Below are positions 1 through 8,331 of a DNA stretch of 64,000 nucleotides, one piece after another (positions within the stretch are counted from its first letter, which is position 1; each line of letters opens with the position of its first letter). Both the position numbers and the translations under genes were made by a program. Under the pieces are notes generated by a model. The model was given only the letters and a program-made list of their open reading frames with translations. It did no database searches and was not told the DNA's origin. Source of the stretch: Lentimicrobiaceae bacterium (GTDB lineage: Bacteria > Bacteroidota > Bacteroidia > Bacteroidales > JAGNHN01); assembly GCA_018001695.1 (NCBI GenBank), contig JAGNHN010000003.1:1-64000 (forward strand). Reading direction: 5' to 3'.

Positions 1-84
1 TGCTACCCTGCAGTTCCAGAAACGGTGGAAAACCAAAATCCTTGGCTGGCCAACGATAGTAAACCAACTATTTATTTACTTTGA
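1..84 (+). CDS. Possible C-terminal end of a gene cut by the window edge
   Basis: Frame 1 is open from the first base and stops at a TGA at 82-84, giving 27 codons with unremarkable composition. It contains no start codon, so if real it is the tail of a gene that begins upstream of the window. No motif is recognisable. An open frame this short can occur by chance, so this is a weak call. Confidence 0.25.
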   Translation, partial: CYPAVPETVENQNPWLANDSKPTIYLL

Positions 85-138
85 AAGCAGGATTAATGAC
101 AGTGACACAGTTTAGTGAGCACTCCCAACTATAATGAC

Positions 139-169
139 AAAAGCCCCGCAGAAATCGTCCGCAGGGCTT
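139..169 (-). terminator. Rho-independent terminator of tRNA-Ala
   Basis: Read on the minus strand, an 11-bp stem (two G-U pairs among them) closes a 7-nt loop and is followed directly by TTTT. It lies 13 bases past the 3' end of the tRNA-Ala gene, which fits termination of that transcript. Confidence 0.75.
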
Positions 170-181
170 CTAGGTGTCACG

Positions 182-255
182 TGGAGCATAGGGGAGTCGA
201 ACCCCTGACCTTTAGACTGCCAGTCTAACGCTCTAGCCAACTGAGCTAATGCCCC
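182..255 (-). tRNA. tRNA-Ala, anticodon GGC
   Basis: The minus strand folds into a full 74-nt cloverleaf. It has a 7-bp acceptor stem starting GGGGCAT, a D-arm, a 5-bp anticodon stem around loop CTGGCAG (anticodon GGC), and a 5-bp T-stem around TTCGACT. The acceptor carries the G3-U70 wobble pair, the classic alanine identity element, and the discriminator base is A. The 3' CCA is not encoded (CAC follows), so it must be added after transcription. A terminator lies just downstream and a TACCTTTG promoter box lies about 58 bases upstream. Confidence 0.96.
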
Positions 256-312
256 TTTTATGTCTGAAAACCCTGCTGCCGCCGCTGCGGGAAGGATTCT
301 CACCGGGGAGTG

Positions 313-320
313 CAAAGGTA
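313..320 (-). promoter_or_regulatory. Bacteroidota -7 box (TACCTTTG) for tRNA-Ala
   Basis: On the minus strand TACCTTTG matches the TAnnTTTG consensus recognised by the Bacteroidota primary sigma factor. TTG triplets sit 18 to 21 bases further upstream, near the expected -33 position. The box would start a transcript about 50 bases before the tRNA. Confidence 0.7.
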
Positions 321-461
321 TTGATTTTTCCTCATATGCAACAAAACTTTTTCAGGCTGAAACAGCCCGAATTTTATGCAATTTTGTACCTCAATTTTAA
401 CACAGGACCGCCAATGCCGGGCAAAACCGGCCCTGCAATGGTCCGGGATTACTACAAATGA

Positions 462-1088
462 ATGAAAAGACTGTTTGTTGCCATTAAAGTAGAACCAGAG
501 CAGACCCTCGTCGAGACCTTTGAGCGTTTCAGGAAATGGTTTGGTAAAGAGAATATCACGTGGGCAGATGCCGGAAATTTCCATATCACCCTCAAATTCA
601 TCGGCGATACCGCTGAACAGGAGATTCCGGCCATCAAATCAGCCCTGAAAAAAGTGGCCGGACAATATGCCTCTTTCTCCCTGAACATCAAAGGCACAGG
701 CATATTCGGAAGCAGCTATAAACCCAGGGTGATCTGGTTTGGCGTGGAGGACCCGTCGACAACCATCACAGCCCTGAGCCGCGACATCGTGGGGGTTCTA
801 GAGGAGATAGGAATCGCCGATGACCGGCAAAACTTCGTACCCCACCTGACCATGGGGCGCATCAAATATCTCCGGTTCAAAAAGAAACTCGAAGAGAAAA
901 TCAATAAGTTCAGCGAAGTGGATTTTCAACATTGCGCGGTGTCTTCCTTTTATCTTTATGAAAGTGAACTGGGGCCTGACGGGCCGGTTTATCATATCCT
1001 TGAACAGTATCCGCTGAAAGGAAAGCGGGGAACGAAGGCAGCTATGGCCTCCATCCCCTGGTGGAAACGGCTGTTCAAAAGGGCCTGA
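462..1088 (+). CDS. thpR: RNA 2',3'-cyclic phosphodiesterase, ThpR/LigT family
   Basis: This 208-residue protein is a two-histidine (2H) phosphoesterase. It has both catalytic H-x-T motifs: HITLKF at residues 41-46 and HLTMGR at 128-133. Family members hydrolyse RNA 2',3'-cyclic phosphate ends to 2'-phosphates and can ligate tRNA halves in vitro. Length is slightly above the usual 180 or so because of a basic, Trp-containing tail after residue 190. The start ATG at 462 gives the expected MKRLFVAI beta strand at the N-terminus. The gene stands alone, pointing towards the minus-strand membrane protein that ends 6 bases later. Cytosolic. Confidence 0.9.
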   Translation: MKRLFVAIKVEPEQTLVETFERFRKWFGKENITWADAGNFHITLKFIGDTAEQEIPAIKSALKKVAGQYASFSLNIKGTGIFGSSYKPRVIWFGVEDPSTTITALSRDIVGVLEEIGIADDRQNFVPHLTMGRIKYLRFKKKLEEKINKFSEVDFQHCAVSSFYLYESELGPDGPVYHILEQYPLKGKRGTKAAMASIPWWKRLFKRA

Positions 1089-1094
1089 CCATCG

Positions 1095-1448
1095 CTATTC
1101 CTGCTCCTGCTTATCATTGTCCTGCCTGCGCATCAGCCGGCCCGCAATGAAATAGTAGAGCAATAAAGCCAGCCCCACACTGAGAGAACCCAGGGAAAAG
1201 TATGCCGGCTCTTCCTCCATTATCTCATTGGATATAAGAAGATTGGCAATAAGCAGCCCGGTACCCAGCAACAACAGCAGCATCCCGTATTTCAAACTGG
1301 AAAAGAGATGAGGGCTGCCATGTTTGGGCTCTAACAACCTCAGGTCAAGGCCTCTTTCAATAATAGCCATGCGTTCTTTGCGCCTGTAGTGCAGATAGAC
1401 GATCGCGACGATCATGGCAAACATGCTGATGGGAATGAGGAAATCCAT
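1095..1448 (-). CDS. Small membrane protein, DUF6249-like
   Basis: This protein has 117 residues. It has an N-terminal membrane segment (about residues 3-20), a basic stretch with the phrase RKERMAIIERGLDLRLL, then two more hydrophobic segments (about 54-70 and 85-103) and a charged C-terminus. The 'ERMAIIERG' phrase after a first membrane helix is typical of the small Bacteroidota proteins grouped as DUF6249, often found beside ECF sigma genes. Here it is divergent from the sigma factor at 1581 and shares its 132-bp upstream region. Function is unknown; a link to envelope sensing is inferred from position only. Confidence 0.6.
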   Translation of the reverse strand: MDFLIPISMFAMIVAIVYLHYRRKERMAIIERGLDLRLLEPKHGSPHLFSSLKYGMLLLLLGTGLLIANLLISNEIMEEEPAYFSLGSLSVGLALLLYYFIAGRLMRRQDNDKQEQE

Positions 1449-1580
1449 AGTCGGGTGTTTTTGTTGTACCCATATGACGCCTTGACACGTTTCCGGTTAC
1501 ATCCTGCGCCGGTCTCTTTTTTTATTCATCATGAAAAAGAACCATGTAACTTGCTGAGGGACTATGCGTCTTATTGTACG

Positions 1581-2159
1581 ATGAATCCGATGGCCGACCA
1601 GGAAGATATCCGCAAGGTGCTGCAGGGACAAACCCATGCTTATGCCGCCATTGTCGACCGGCATAAAGACATGGTTTTCAGTATCTGTATGCAGGTCATC
1701 CGCCAACGTGAAGAAGCAGAGGAAGCAGCCCAGGATGTGTTTATGAAAGCCTATCAGACGCTTGCGGGTTTCCGGGGACAGTCCCGTTTTTCGACATGGA
1801 TATACCGGATCGCTGTCAATACAGCCATCTCCCGCACCCGTAAACGCAGCATGCGCTGGCTTCCGCTGGACGAGAACAGGCAGGAAGACTTCGCCCTGCC
1901 CGAAGCAGAGATGCTGGAAGAGGCCTGGGACCAGGAGACACGACTCAGGCTGACAAAGGAAGCACTTGAAAAGCTGCCGGAAGGTGACCGCTTGCTGCTG
2001 ATGCTCTTTTATTATGAGGATCTTTCCATGGAAGAAATCAGTCATATCACGGGTCTCACAGTGTCCAACACCAAAGTCAGGCTGCACCGCCTGCGCAAAA
2101 AGCTGCAGGAAAGCCTGAATGATCGTATTTTTGTAACTGAAGAGGAGGGAATCGCATGA
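1581..2159 (+). CDS. RNA polymerase ECF sigma-70 factor
   Basis: This 192-residue protein has the two-domain ECF layout. Region 2 (about residues 20-90) contains DMVFSICMQVI, the acidic EEAEEAAQDVFMKAY stretch and FSTWIYRIAVNTAISRTRKR. Region 4 (about 130-180) contains LEKLPEGDRLLLMLFYYEDL and a helix-turn-helix ending in NTKVRLHRLRKKL. The frame is open upstream to 1389, but homology begins only near residue 10 of the ATG at 1581; ATG 1590 is equally possible. Its stop overlaps the next gene by four bases (ATGA), so the two are translationally coupled, the usual sigma/anti-sigma arrangement. Confidence 0.9.
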   Translation: MNPMADQEDIRKVLQGQTHAYAAIVDRHKDMVFSICMQVIRQREEAEEAAQDVFMKAYQTLAGFRGQSRFSTWIYRIAVNTAISRTRKRSMRWLPLDENRQEDFALPEAEMLEEAWDQETRLRLTKEALEKLPEGDRLLLMLFYYEDLSMEEISHITGLTVSNTKVRLHRLRKKLQESLNDRIFVTEEEGIA

Positions 2160-2566
2160 AGACCAGGGAACATACATCCGGTGATCCGTTGAAGGACATC
2201 ATCAATGCATCATTCAACCACACTGCACCTGAGGGTTTTACCCATGCTGTCATGCAAGGTATCTATGCCACTGAAGTCAGCCGTAAACCCAGTCTGATGG
2301 CCTGGCTGAAAGAATATATCTACTACATCCTTGCTGTTCTCTTTCTCGGCGCCACCGGCCTTTATTTCAGCGGACCTTTTAACCTGGGCCATGGAACAGG
2401 GTATTTAAATACCGGTATATCCTGGAATGAAGTGATGAGCGTTGTACAGGCAAAATGGACAAACCTCTTGCAGCAGTCCGCCATGATTCCTTACATATTG
2501 CTGGCCCTGATGGGTTATGCGCTGCTTGACCTCCTGATCCGCCGGAGAATGAAGCTTCAGTTTTAA
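2156..2566 (+). CDS. Probable membrane anti-sigma partner
   Basis: This 136-residue protein overlaps the upstream sigma gene by ATGA. An N-terminal cytosolic part of about 50 residues (PEGFTHAVMQGI at about 24-35) precedes a hydrophobic helix (about 56-73), a short extracytoplasmic loop and a second helix (about 102-122) ending in a basic RRRMK tail. The phrase 'P-x-F-T-x-x-V-M' near the N-terminus is common in small membrane partners of Bacteroidota ECF sigmas. It has no zinc-binding HxxxCxxC motif, so it is not a ZAS-type anti-sigma factor. The anti-sigma role is inferred from coupling and topology. Confidence 0.6.
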   Translation: MKTREHTSGDPLKDIINASFNHTAPEGFTHAVMQGIYATEVSRKPSLMAWLKEYIYYILAVLFLGATGLYFSGPFNLGHGTGYLNTGISWNEVMSVVQAKWTNLLQQSAMIPYILLALMGYALLDLLIRRRMKLQF

Positions 2567-2574
2567 AGAATCCT

Positions 2575-3453
2575 ATGCTGCCTGGCCAACTTGAAGACGA
2601 ACTGTGTCAGATTCTCAGCCGTTACCGGGGTGAGGCTGTCAGTTTGTTTGCTCCTTCTGCTGTGGGAGGCGGATCCATCAACCATGCCTTGAAAATCCGC
2701 ACAACAGCGGGGCATTTCTTCCTGAAATACAATGATAACGGGCGCTATCCCGGGATGTTCGAAGCGGAAGCCAAAGGACTGACACTGCTCTCAGCAGCCG
2801 CCTCGATGAAAGTGCCGGAGGTCATTGCCACCGGTGTTAGCGGCAACACAGCCTGGCTCCTGCTTGAGTATGTAGAAACCGGACCCGAGAAGCCCTATTT
2901 CTGGGAGGATTTCGGCCAGAGCCTGGCAGCCCTGCATGCCCATTCTGCCGGGAAATATGGATTGGATCACGACAATTACATCGGCTCCCTGGCACAGTCT
3001 AATAAAAGTCACGACAGCTGGGTGAGCTTCTTTACCGGGGAGCGACTGATCGTTCAAACCAGGCTGGCCCACGATGCGGGATTGCTGGACCGCAGCCAGC
3101 TACAGGCTTTCGACCGCCTCTACATTCGCCTGGATGATATTTTTCCTGAAGAACCCCCTGCCCTGCTCCATGGTGACCTCTGGAGCGGAAATTACCTTAG
3201 CGGAGCGCATGGCAAAGCCTGCCTCATAGATCCTGCTGTCTATTACGGCCACAGGGAAATGGACATCGCCATGACACGCTTGTTCGGAGGATTTCATTTC
3301 AACTTCTATGCCGCCTATACCAAATCCTGGCCGCTGGAAGCAGGATGGCAGGCACGGGTGGAAATATGCAATCTCTACCCGCTGCTGGTGCATTTGAATC
3401 TGTTTGGATCCGGCTACCTGGGTTCTATACAGAGTGTCCTGCGGAAATTCTGA
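2575..3453 (+). CDS. Fructosamine/ketosamine-3-kinase family protein
   Basis: This 292-residue protein has the fold and motifs of the fructosamine kinase (FN3K) branch of aminoglycoside-phosphotransferase-like kinases. There is a Gly-rich GGGSINHAL loop (about residues 24-32), an ATP-lysine strand FFLKYN, the catalytic LLHGDLWSGN (about 198-207) and the metal-binding LIDPAVYYGHREMD (about 217-230). Family members phosphorylate sugar-derived lysine adducts so that they fall off proteins (deglycation). It starts 9 bases after the anti-sigma gene and may be transcribed with it. Its stop abuts that of convergent lutB, with no room for a terminator. Confidence 0.88.
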   Translation: MLPGQLEDELCQILSRYRGEAVSLFAPSAVGGGSINHALKIRTTAGHFFLKYNDNGRYPGMFEAEAKGLTLLSAAASMKVPEVIATGVSGNTAWLLLEYVETGPEKPYFWEDFGQSLAALHAHSAGKYGLDHDNYIGSLAQSNKSHDSWVSFFTGERLIVQTRLAHDAGLLDRSQLQAFDRLYIRLDDIFPEEPPALLHGDLWSGNYLSGAHGKACLIDPAVYYGHREMDIAMTRLFGGFHFNFYAAYTKSWPLEAGWQARVEICNLYPLLVHLNLFGSGYLGSIQSVLRKF

Positions 3454-4842
3454 TCAGGATTTTTTCAACCCCCTCGTCTCTTCCCATATCTGGTGGAAGC
3501 TCTTCGGTTGAAGCTCAGGCAGGGTACGCCGCGGTCCCCATCCTTTGCCGAAGAACCTGTTGAGTAAAAGACTGCGGAATCCTTTGCTTCCGGTGTCCAT
3601 CATCCAGCGCTTCATCATCACCCGCTTCCATCCCCGCATAACAAAGCGCTCGGAGGCCAGCGTATAACCATTCTTCACAGCATCACGCCGGTTAAACAGC
3701 AGTAATTCATGGAGGTTAATACGTACAGGACATACCTCCGTGCATTTACCACAGAGTGTCGAAGCAAAACTCAGGTGATTGTAATCACGCATGCCCTCGA
3801 GGTGAGGAGCTATCACGGCGCCAATGGGACCGGTATAGGTTGTATTGTAGGTATGACCGCCAATGTTACGGTAGACAGGACAGGCATTCAGGCAGGCGCC
3901 GCAGCGAATACAGGCCAGGGCCTTCCGCTGTTCCTTCATGGCAAGGATATCGGTTCGGTTGTTGTCCAACAAAATGACATACATCTCATCCGGGCCATCT
4001 TTCTCGCCCTGCTGACGCGGACCTGTAACAATACTGTTATAAACACTGACGTACTGGCCTGTGCCATGCGTTGCCAGCAGGGGCCAGAATAATGAAAGGT
4101 CACGCAGGGAGGGCAGGACTTTCTCAATCCCTGCAATGGCAATGTGAACCGATGGAAAAGCCAGGCCCATCATGGCATTGCCTTCATTCTCGGTCAGGGC
4201 AATGGCGCCTGTATCAGCAATCAGGAAATTAGCCCCCGTAATCACAGCACCAGCCCGCATAAACTCTTCTCTCAGTTTCTCCCTTACAAAAGCTGCTATG
4301 GCTTCAGGCTGACTGTTGGCAGGTGTACCAAATTTCTTCTCAAATAATTCAGAAACATCCTCCTTGCTCTTGTGCATGGCCGGTGTCACGATGTGATAGG
4401 GATCCTCTCCGGCCAGTTGCACGATGTATTCTCCCAGGTCTGTTTCAATGGCCTCTATCTTTTGCTTCTGAAGGGCATCGTTCAACTCCAGCTCTTCTGA
4501 AATCATTGATTTTGATTTGACTACGAGCTTAACTTCGTGCTTCTTCAAGATCCTGAGGATCTCCTTCACCGCATCCCTGCCATTCTGCGCCCAAATGACC
4601 CGGCCTCCCCTCTTCTCCAGATTAGATTCAAAATCAATCAGATACTTATCCAGGTCATCTAAAACTTTATGCTTGATGAAGGCGGCTCTTTCCCGTGCAG
4701 CTTCCAGGTCGCTGTATTGCTGCTTGCCTTCCAGCACGGCCTGATCATACCTCGACATATTATGTTGTATACGGCGACGATGCTCCAGGTTAAAGGCTTT
4801 TTCCCTGGATTCCTTTATGAAATGATTTCTTATCTCTGACAT
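3454..4842 (-). CDS. lutB: LutB-type iron-sulfur protein of lactate utilisation
   Basis: This 462-residue protein has an N-terminal LUD domain (about residues 60-300, with ITGANFLIADTGAIAL) followed by two ferredoxin-like [4Fe-4S] sites: C311, C314, C317 with C321-P, and C364, C367 with C371-P. This is the LutB/YkgF architecture. In the LutABC complex LutB passes electrons during oxidation of L-lactate to pyruvate. Neither lutA nor lutC is nearby, so partners must be elsewhere or the protein has another redox role. It begins 24 bases after rpiB on the same strand, suggesting co-transcription. Confidence 0.9.
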   Translation of the reverse strand: MSEIRNHFIKESREKAFNLEHRRRIQHNMSRYDQAVLEGKQQYSDLEAARERAAFIKHKVLDDLDKYLIDFESNLEKRGGRVIWAQNGRDAVKEILRILKKHEVKLVVKSKSMISEELELNDALQKQKIEAIETDLGEYIVQLAGEDPYHIVTPAMHKSKEDVSELFEKKFGTPANSQPEAIAAFVREKLREEFMRAGAVITGANFLIADTGAIALTENEGNAMMGLAFPSVHIAIAGIEKVLPSLRDLSLFWPLLATHGTGQYVSVYNSIVTGPRQQGEKDGPDEMYVILLDNNRTDILAMKEQRKALACIRCGACLNACPVYRNIGGHTYNTTYTGPIGAVIAPHLEGMRDYNHLSFASTLCGKCTEVCPVRINLHELLLFNRRDAVKNGYTLASERFVMRGWKRVMMKRWMMDTGSKGFRSLLLNRFFGKGWGPRRTLPELQPKSFHQIWEETRGLKKS

Positions 4843-4866
4843 GGATTTTCCGTTATCGGTAAAACA

Positions 4867-5319
4867 TCAAACACCAGGAGGTGGAATCTTTTCAACCCTT
4901 CGCTGATGTCTTCCTCCCTCAAAAGCGGTATTCAGAAAGATCTCTGACATACCGACTGCTTTGTCTTTATCCAGATACCTGCCGGCCATGGAAAGAACGT
5001 TGGCATCGTTGTGCTCACGACTTAGTCGAGCCTGCTCTTCATCCCAGCACAGAGCCGCCCTGACCAGCGGATATTTATTGGCGACCATACTCACGCCTAC
5101 GCCGCTTCCACAGAAGATCAGACCAAAAGGATAGGTCCCATCATTGATGGAACGGGACAGTGGATGAATGATGTCCGGATAGTCCACACTCTCCTCTGAA
5201 AAACATCCAAAATCCTGAAAATGATATCCTTTACGACGCAAGGCATCCATCACATAGGTTTTTAATGAAAATCCTGCGTGATCACAGCCAATGGCGATAT
5301 ACCGGGATTTATCGAACAT
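4867..5319 (-). CDS. rpiB: Ribose-5-phosphate isomerase B
   Basis: This 150-residue protein matches the RpiB/LacAB family from end to end. It has the phosphate/substrate loop GCDHAGF at residues 12-18, the catalytic-cysteine motif CGSGVGVS near residue 70, and REHNDANVLSMAGR near residue 100. The enzyme interconverts ribose-5-phosphate and ribulose-5-phosphate in the cytosolic pentose phosphate pathway. The ATG at 5319 gives a standard N-terminus. It lies at the head of a two-gene minus-strand unit with lutB. A 526-bp intergenic region separates it from divergent nadA. Confidence 0.92.
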   Translation of the reverse strand: MFDKSRYIAIGCDHAGFSLKTYVMDALRRKGYHFQDFGCFSEESVDYPDIIHPLSRSINDGTYPFGLIFCGSGVGVSMVANKYPLVRAALCWDEEQARLSREHNDANVLSMAGRYLDKDKAVGMSEIFLNTAFEGGRHQRRVEKIPPPGV

Positions 5320-5845
5320 GTTGATAAAGATAATGACAAATGTAGTCCTTATAAAGCAATACAGGACATCACCTGGCTAATAATGAAGGTCTTGCCAAAA
5401 TGAAATAAACCGGGGCATTTTTATATAATACTGTTTATCAATTCAATATAAATACCAACAACAATGGTGTTAATATCTGCCTACCTTTGTTACTAAACTG
5501 GTGATAAATGGATGGGTTTGTTGTGATCCGGACGATCAGGGTGGCGAGTGAGGCGTTTTTCATCAATTTATTACAAATAAGTAAGAAGATGCTGCCAGGA
5601 TATTGCCTGTTCATTTCATGCATTTTCTTCACCGGGGATGATATTCACAGGTATGTTGAAAAAGTTCAATATGCTTCATAATGAAGAACAAGAATGAACG
5701 TTGATGGTGAATTATCTGTTAGTATTTCTGTATAACATGGGAAGTCAAGAAACAGCAAAATCATTTGCCAACAATACTAACAGGCTATTTACATTACCCA
5801 TTAAAATCAATTCTTTTTATAATATTTAATAATGTTGCAGTTAGG
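5320..5845. other. Intergenic region between divergent rpiB and nadA
   Basis: This is 526 bases without a convincing gene. It is richer in A and T than its surroundings. A minus-strand frame of 64 codons (5438-5632) has poor composition and no upstream signal, so I do not call it. TACCTTTG at 5482-5489 (+) matches the -7 consensus but has no clear -33 element and no gene close downstream. A weaker pair, TTTG at 5764 and TATTTACA at 5786, lies nearer nadA. An unannotated small RNA or long leader is possible; no strong hairpin was seen. Confidence 0.4.
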
Positions 5846-6796
5846 ATGAAGGACAAAGCAGTCTGGTTGGAAGAGATTCAACGCCTGAGAAAGGAGAAAA
5901 ACGCTGTTATTCTCGCTCATTACTATCAAGTTCCTGAAATACAAGATATTGCAGATTATATTGGAGACAGTCTCGGCTTGGCGCAACAGGCGCAGGAAAC
6001 CACAGCGGATATCATAGTCTTTGCCGGCGTCCATTTCATGGCCGAGACAGCCAAAATTCTCAACCCTGAAAAAAAAGTTCTTATACCGGATATGGATGCG
6101 GGTTGCTCATTGGCCGATGGTTGTCCTCCCGATGACTTCAGGCGTTTTAAGGAGGAACATCCGGATCATACGGTCATTTCATACATCAATTGCAGTGCTG
6201 GCATCAAGGTATTATCCGATGTTATCTGTACCTCCAGCAATGCAAAAGCGATAGTTGATTCTTTTCCGCAGGATGCGAAGCTCATTTTTGCCCCTGATAA
6301 GAACCTGGGTGCATACATCAATGATGTGACGGGACGGGACATGGTATTATGGGATGGAACCTGCCAGGTGCATGATATTCTTAAGACGGAAGAAGTGATC
6401 AGACTGAAAATGGCCCATCCTGATGCCATGCTTATTGCCCACCCTGAGTGTCAGGCACCCATCCTGGCTTTGGCCGATTATGTAGGATCCACGACAGGCT
6501 TATTGCAGTTTACCCGGAAAGATTCAGCCAGGAAATACATCGTTGCGACAGAAACAGGTATTTTGCACCAGATGAAGAAAGCCAGTCCGGATAAGGAATT
6601 TATCATTGTACCCACAGATGAAACATGTTCCTGTAATGACTGTCCTTATATGAAACTCAATACCCTTCAGAAAATATACCTGTGCCTGAGAGATGAAAAA
6701 CCGGAACTCCTGCTGGATGAATCGGTGATAGAAAAAGCGTTGCTTCCGATGCAGCGCATGTTGGATATTTCCCGGCAGGCGGGCATCATTAAATAA
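5846..6796 (+). CDS. nadA: Quinolinate synthase A
   Basis: This 316-residue protein condenses iminoaspartate with dihydroxyacetone phosphate to quinolinate in de novo NAD synthesis. Its [4Fe-4S] ligands can be assigned as C87 (DAGCSLAD), C173 (GTCQVH) and C266 (within CSCNDCPYM). Other hallmarks are LAHYYQVPEIQD, GDSLGLAQ and HPECQAP. The frame is open for 27 further codons upstream, but homology starts at the ATG at 5846 (MKDKAVWLEEI). Neither nadB nor nadC is adjacent. The MORN-repeat gene follows after 5 bases, so the two are probably co-transcribed. Confidence 0.95.
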   Translation: MKDKAVWLEEIQRLRKEKNAVILAHYYQVPEIQDIADYIGDSLGLAQQAQETTADIIVFAGVHFMAETAKILNPEKKVLIPDMDAGCSLADGCPPDDFRRFKEEHPDHTVISYINCSAGIKVLSDVICTSSNAKAIVDSFPQDAKLIFAPDKNLGAYINDVTGRDMVLWDGTCQVHDILKTEEVIRLKMAHPDAMLIAHPECQAPILALADYVGSTTGLLQFTRKDSARKYIVATETGILHQMKKASPDKEFIIVPTDETCSCNDCPYMKLNTLQKIYLCLRDEKPELLLDESVIEKALLPMQRMLDISRQAGIIK

Positions 6797-6801
6797 GGAT
6801 C

Positions 6802-8328
6802 ATGAGACTGATATTGCGATATGCCGTTCTTTTTTCCGTCTTGATGCAAGCGGGTTGGATGGCATTGGCACAGGAAGGGAAGACTGTTTTCTATCATCCA
6901 AACGGCCTGGTTGCGAGTGAAGGCATCATGCGTGACGGAAAGCCCGACGGCTATTGGAAAACCTACAATGAAGCGGGTATTCTTATTTCGGAAGGTAACC
7001 GGGTTGATTTCATGCTCGACAGTGTCTGGCGCTTCTATAATGATTCAGGTACACTGATCATGGAGATTACGTATGGAGGCGGTTTAAAGAACGGGATACG
7101 CAAAACCTATGCGGAGGACGGAATAACGGAGGAAGTCTTCGTAAATGACGTTAAACAGGGCCTGGCGAAGACGTTTGATAGGGAGGGGCAATTGATCAGA
7201 ACCGTACCCTATGAAAATGGACTTGAACAGGGCTTCGCCATGGAATACGACAAAGAGGGAACGGTTATCAGCCTGATTGAATACCGGAGAGGTTATATTC
7301 TGAGCAGAGAGAACATCAACAGAAGGGATGGAGCAGGGTTGAAGCAGGGAAAATGGAAGTTCTTTTATCCTTCGGGATCCTTACAGTTGGAGGGAACGTA
7401 TGTGAATGATGTCAGGGATGGGTATTTCAAGGAATACGGACCGGATGGAAAGCTGCTCTCGGTCAGAAAATACAGCCAGGGTGTTGCCCAGGAAGACGCC
7501 AAAGAAGTAAGCCGGCTGGAAGTCAGGGTTGATTATTATCCGGATGGCAAGCCCAGGATTGTAGGACATTATTTCAATGGCATCCCGGATGGGGTGAGGC
7601 GAGAATATGATGAGGAAGGTAAATTGGTCAGGGGATTTTTCTTTCAGGAAGGGATCATTGTCGGCCGGGGCATTACAACCGAAGCTGGTTTACGTGAAGG
7701 ACCCTGGAAAGAATATTATGAAGACGGAAAGTTGCGGGCAGAAGGACAGTATACCCAGGGCAGGCGAACCGGTATGTGGAAATTTTATTTCCGGAGTGGT
7801 GCGCTGGAGCAGGAGGGAAGGTTCAACAGCCGGGGCAGGCATGAAGGCGATTGGAAATGGTATTATGAATCAGGAAAACTCCTAAGAGAGGAGATATATC
7901 TGGATGGCCAGCCTGATGGTATGATGGTGGAATATGACGAAGCGGGTGAGGTCCTGGTTCAGGGTGAGTACCTGGATGGGCAGGAAGAAGGAGAATGGTT
8001 TTATCGGCTTGGCGACCACAACCAGCGGGGCCAGTACGTCAACGGCAAACGCCAGGGCAGGTGGATCTACAGATATAACAACAATAACATCAGTTTTGAA
8101 GGTGGCTTTGTGGAGGATAACCCCAACGGAAAACACATCTGGTATTGGGAGAATGGCAGAAAGAAAGCGGAAGGGCATTATGTCATGGGCCGCCGGGAAG
8201 GAGAATGGATTAAATATGACGAAGGCGGATTACCATACCTTTATATAAACTACAAGGATGGAATAGAAAAGAGATATGACGGGAGAAAGATCACGCCTGA
8301 GATTGAAGAGCAACCGATTGAAGATTAG
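6802..8328 (+). CDS. Secreted MORN_2/YwqK-like repeat protein
   Basis: This 508-residue protein has a signal peptide (about residues 1-24, cleaved after ALA) and then consists almost wholly of tandem MORN_2 repeats of about 23 residues. Examples are GKPDGYWKTYNEAG, GLKQGKWKFFYPSG and GRREGEWIKYDEGG. The repeat core is G-x-x-x-G-x-W-x-x-Y-(Y/F)-x-x-G. Annotation pipelines often name such proteins 'YwqK family antitoxin', but no toxin gene is nearby and the protein is exported, so a toxin-antitoxin role is unsupported. The fold should be an elongated beta-hairpin stack, perhaps for envelope binding. It starts 5 bases after nadA. Confidence 0.82.
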   Translation: MRLILRYAVLFSVLMQAGWMALAQEGKTVFYHPNGLVASEGIMRDGKPDGYWKTYNEAGILISEGNRVDFMLDSVWRFYNDSGTLIMEITYGGGLKNGIRKTYAEDGITEEVFVNDVKQGLAKTFDREGQLIRTVPYENGLEQGFAMEYDKEGTVISLIEYRRGYILSRENINRRDGAGLKQGKWKFFYPSGSLQLEGTYVNDVRDGYFKEYGPDGKLLSVRKYSQGVAQEDAKEVSRLEVRVDYYPDGKPRIVGHYFNGIPDGVRREYDEEGKLVRGFFFQEGIIVGRGITTEAGLREGPWKEYYEDGKLRAEGQYTQGRRTGMWKFYFRSGALEQEGRFNSRGRHEGDWKWYYESGKLLREEIYLDGQPDGMMVEYDEAGEVLVQGEYLDGQEEGEWFYRLGDHNQRGQYVNGKRQGRWIYRYNNNNISFEGGFVEDNPNGKHIWYWENGRKKAEGHYVMGRREGEWIKYDEGGLPYLYINYKDGIEKRYDGRKITPEIEEQPIED

Positions 8329-8331
8329 CCC

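Noticed and set aside
1497-2177. 226-codon minus-strand frame opposite the first ECF sigma gene
   Set aside because: It lies entirely antisense to a clear sigma factor with strong motifs; its own product shows no family pattern.
5438-5632. Minus-strand 64-codon frame in the rpiB-nadA intergenic region
   Set aside because: The product has the composition expected of AT-rich non-coding DNA, and no promoter or ribosome-binding signal precedes it.
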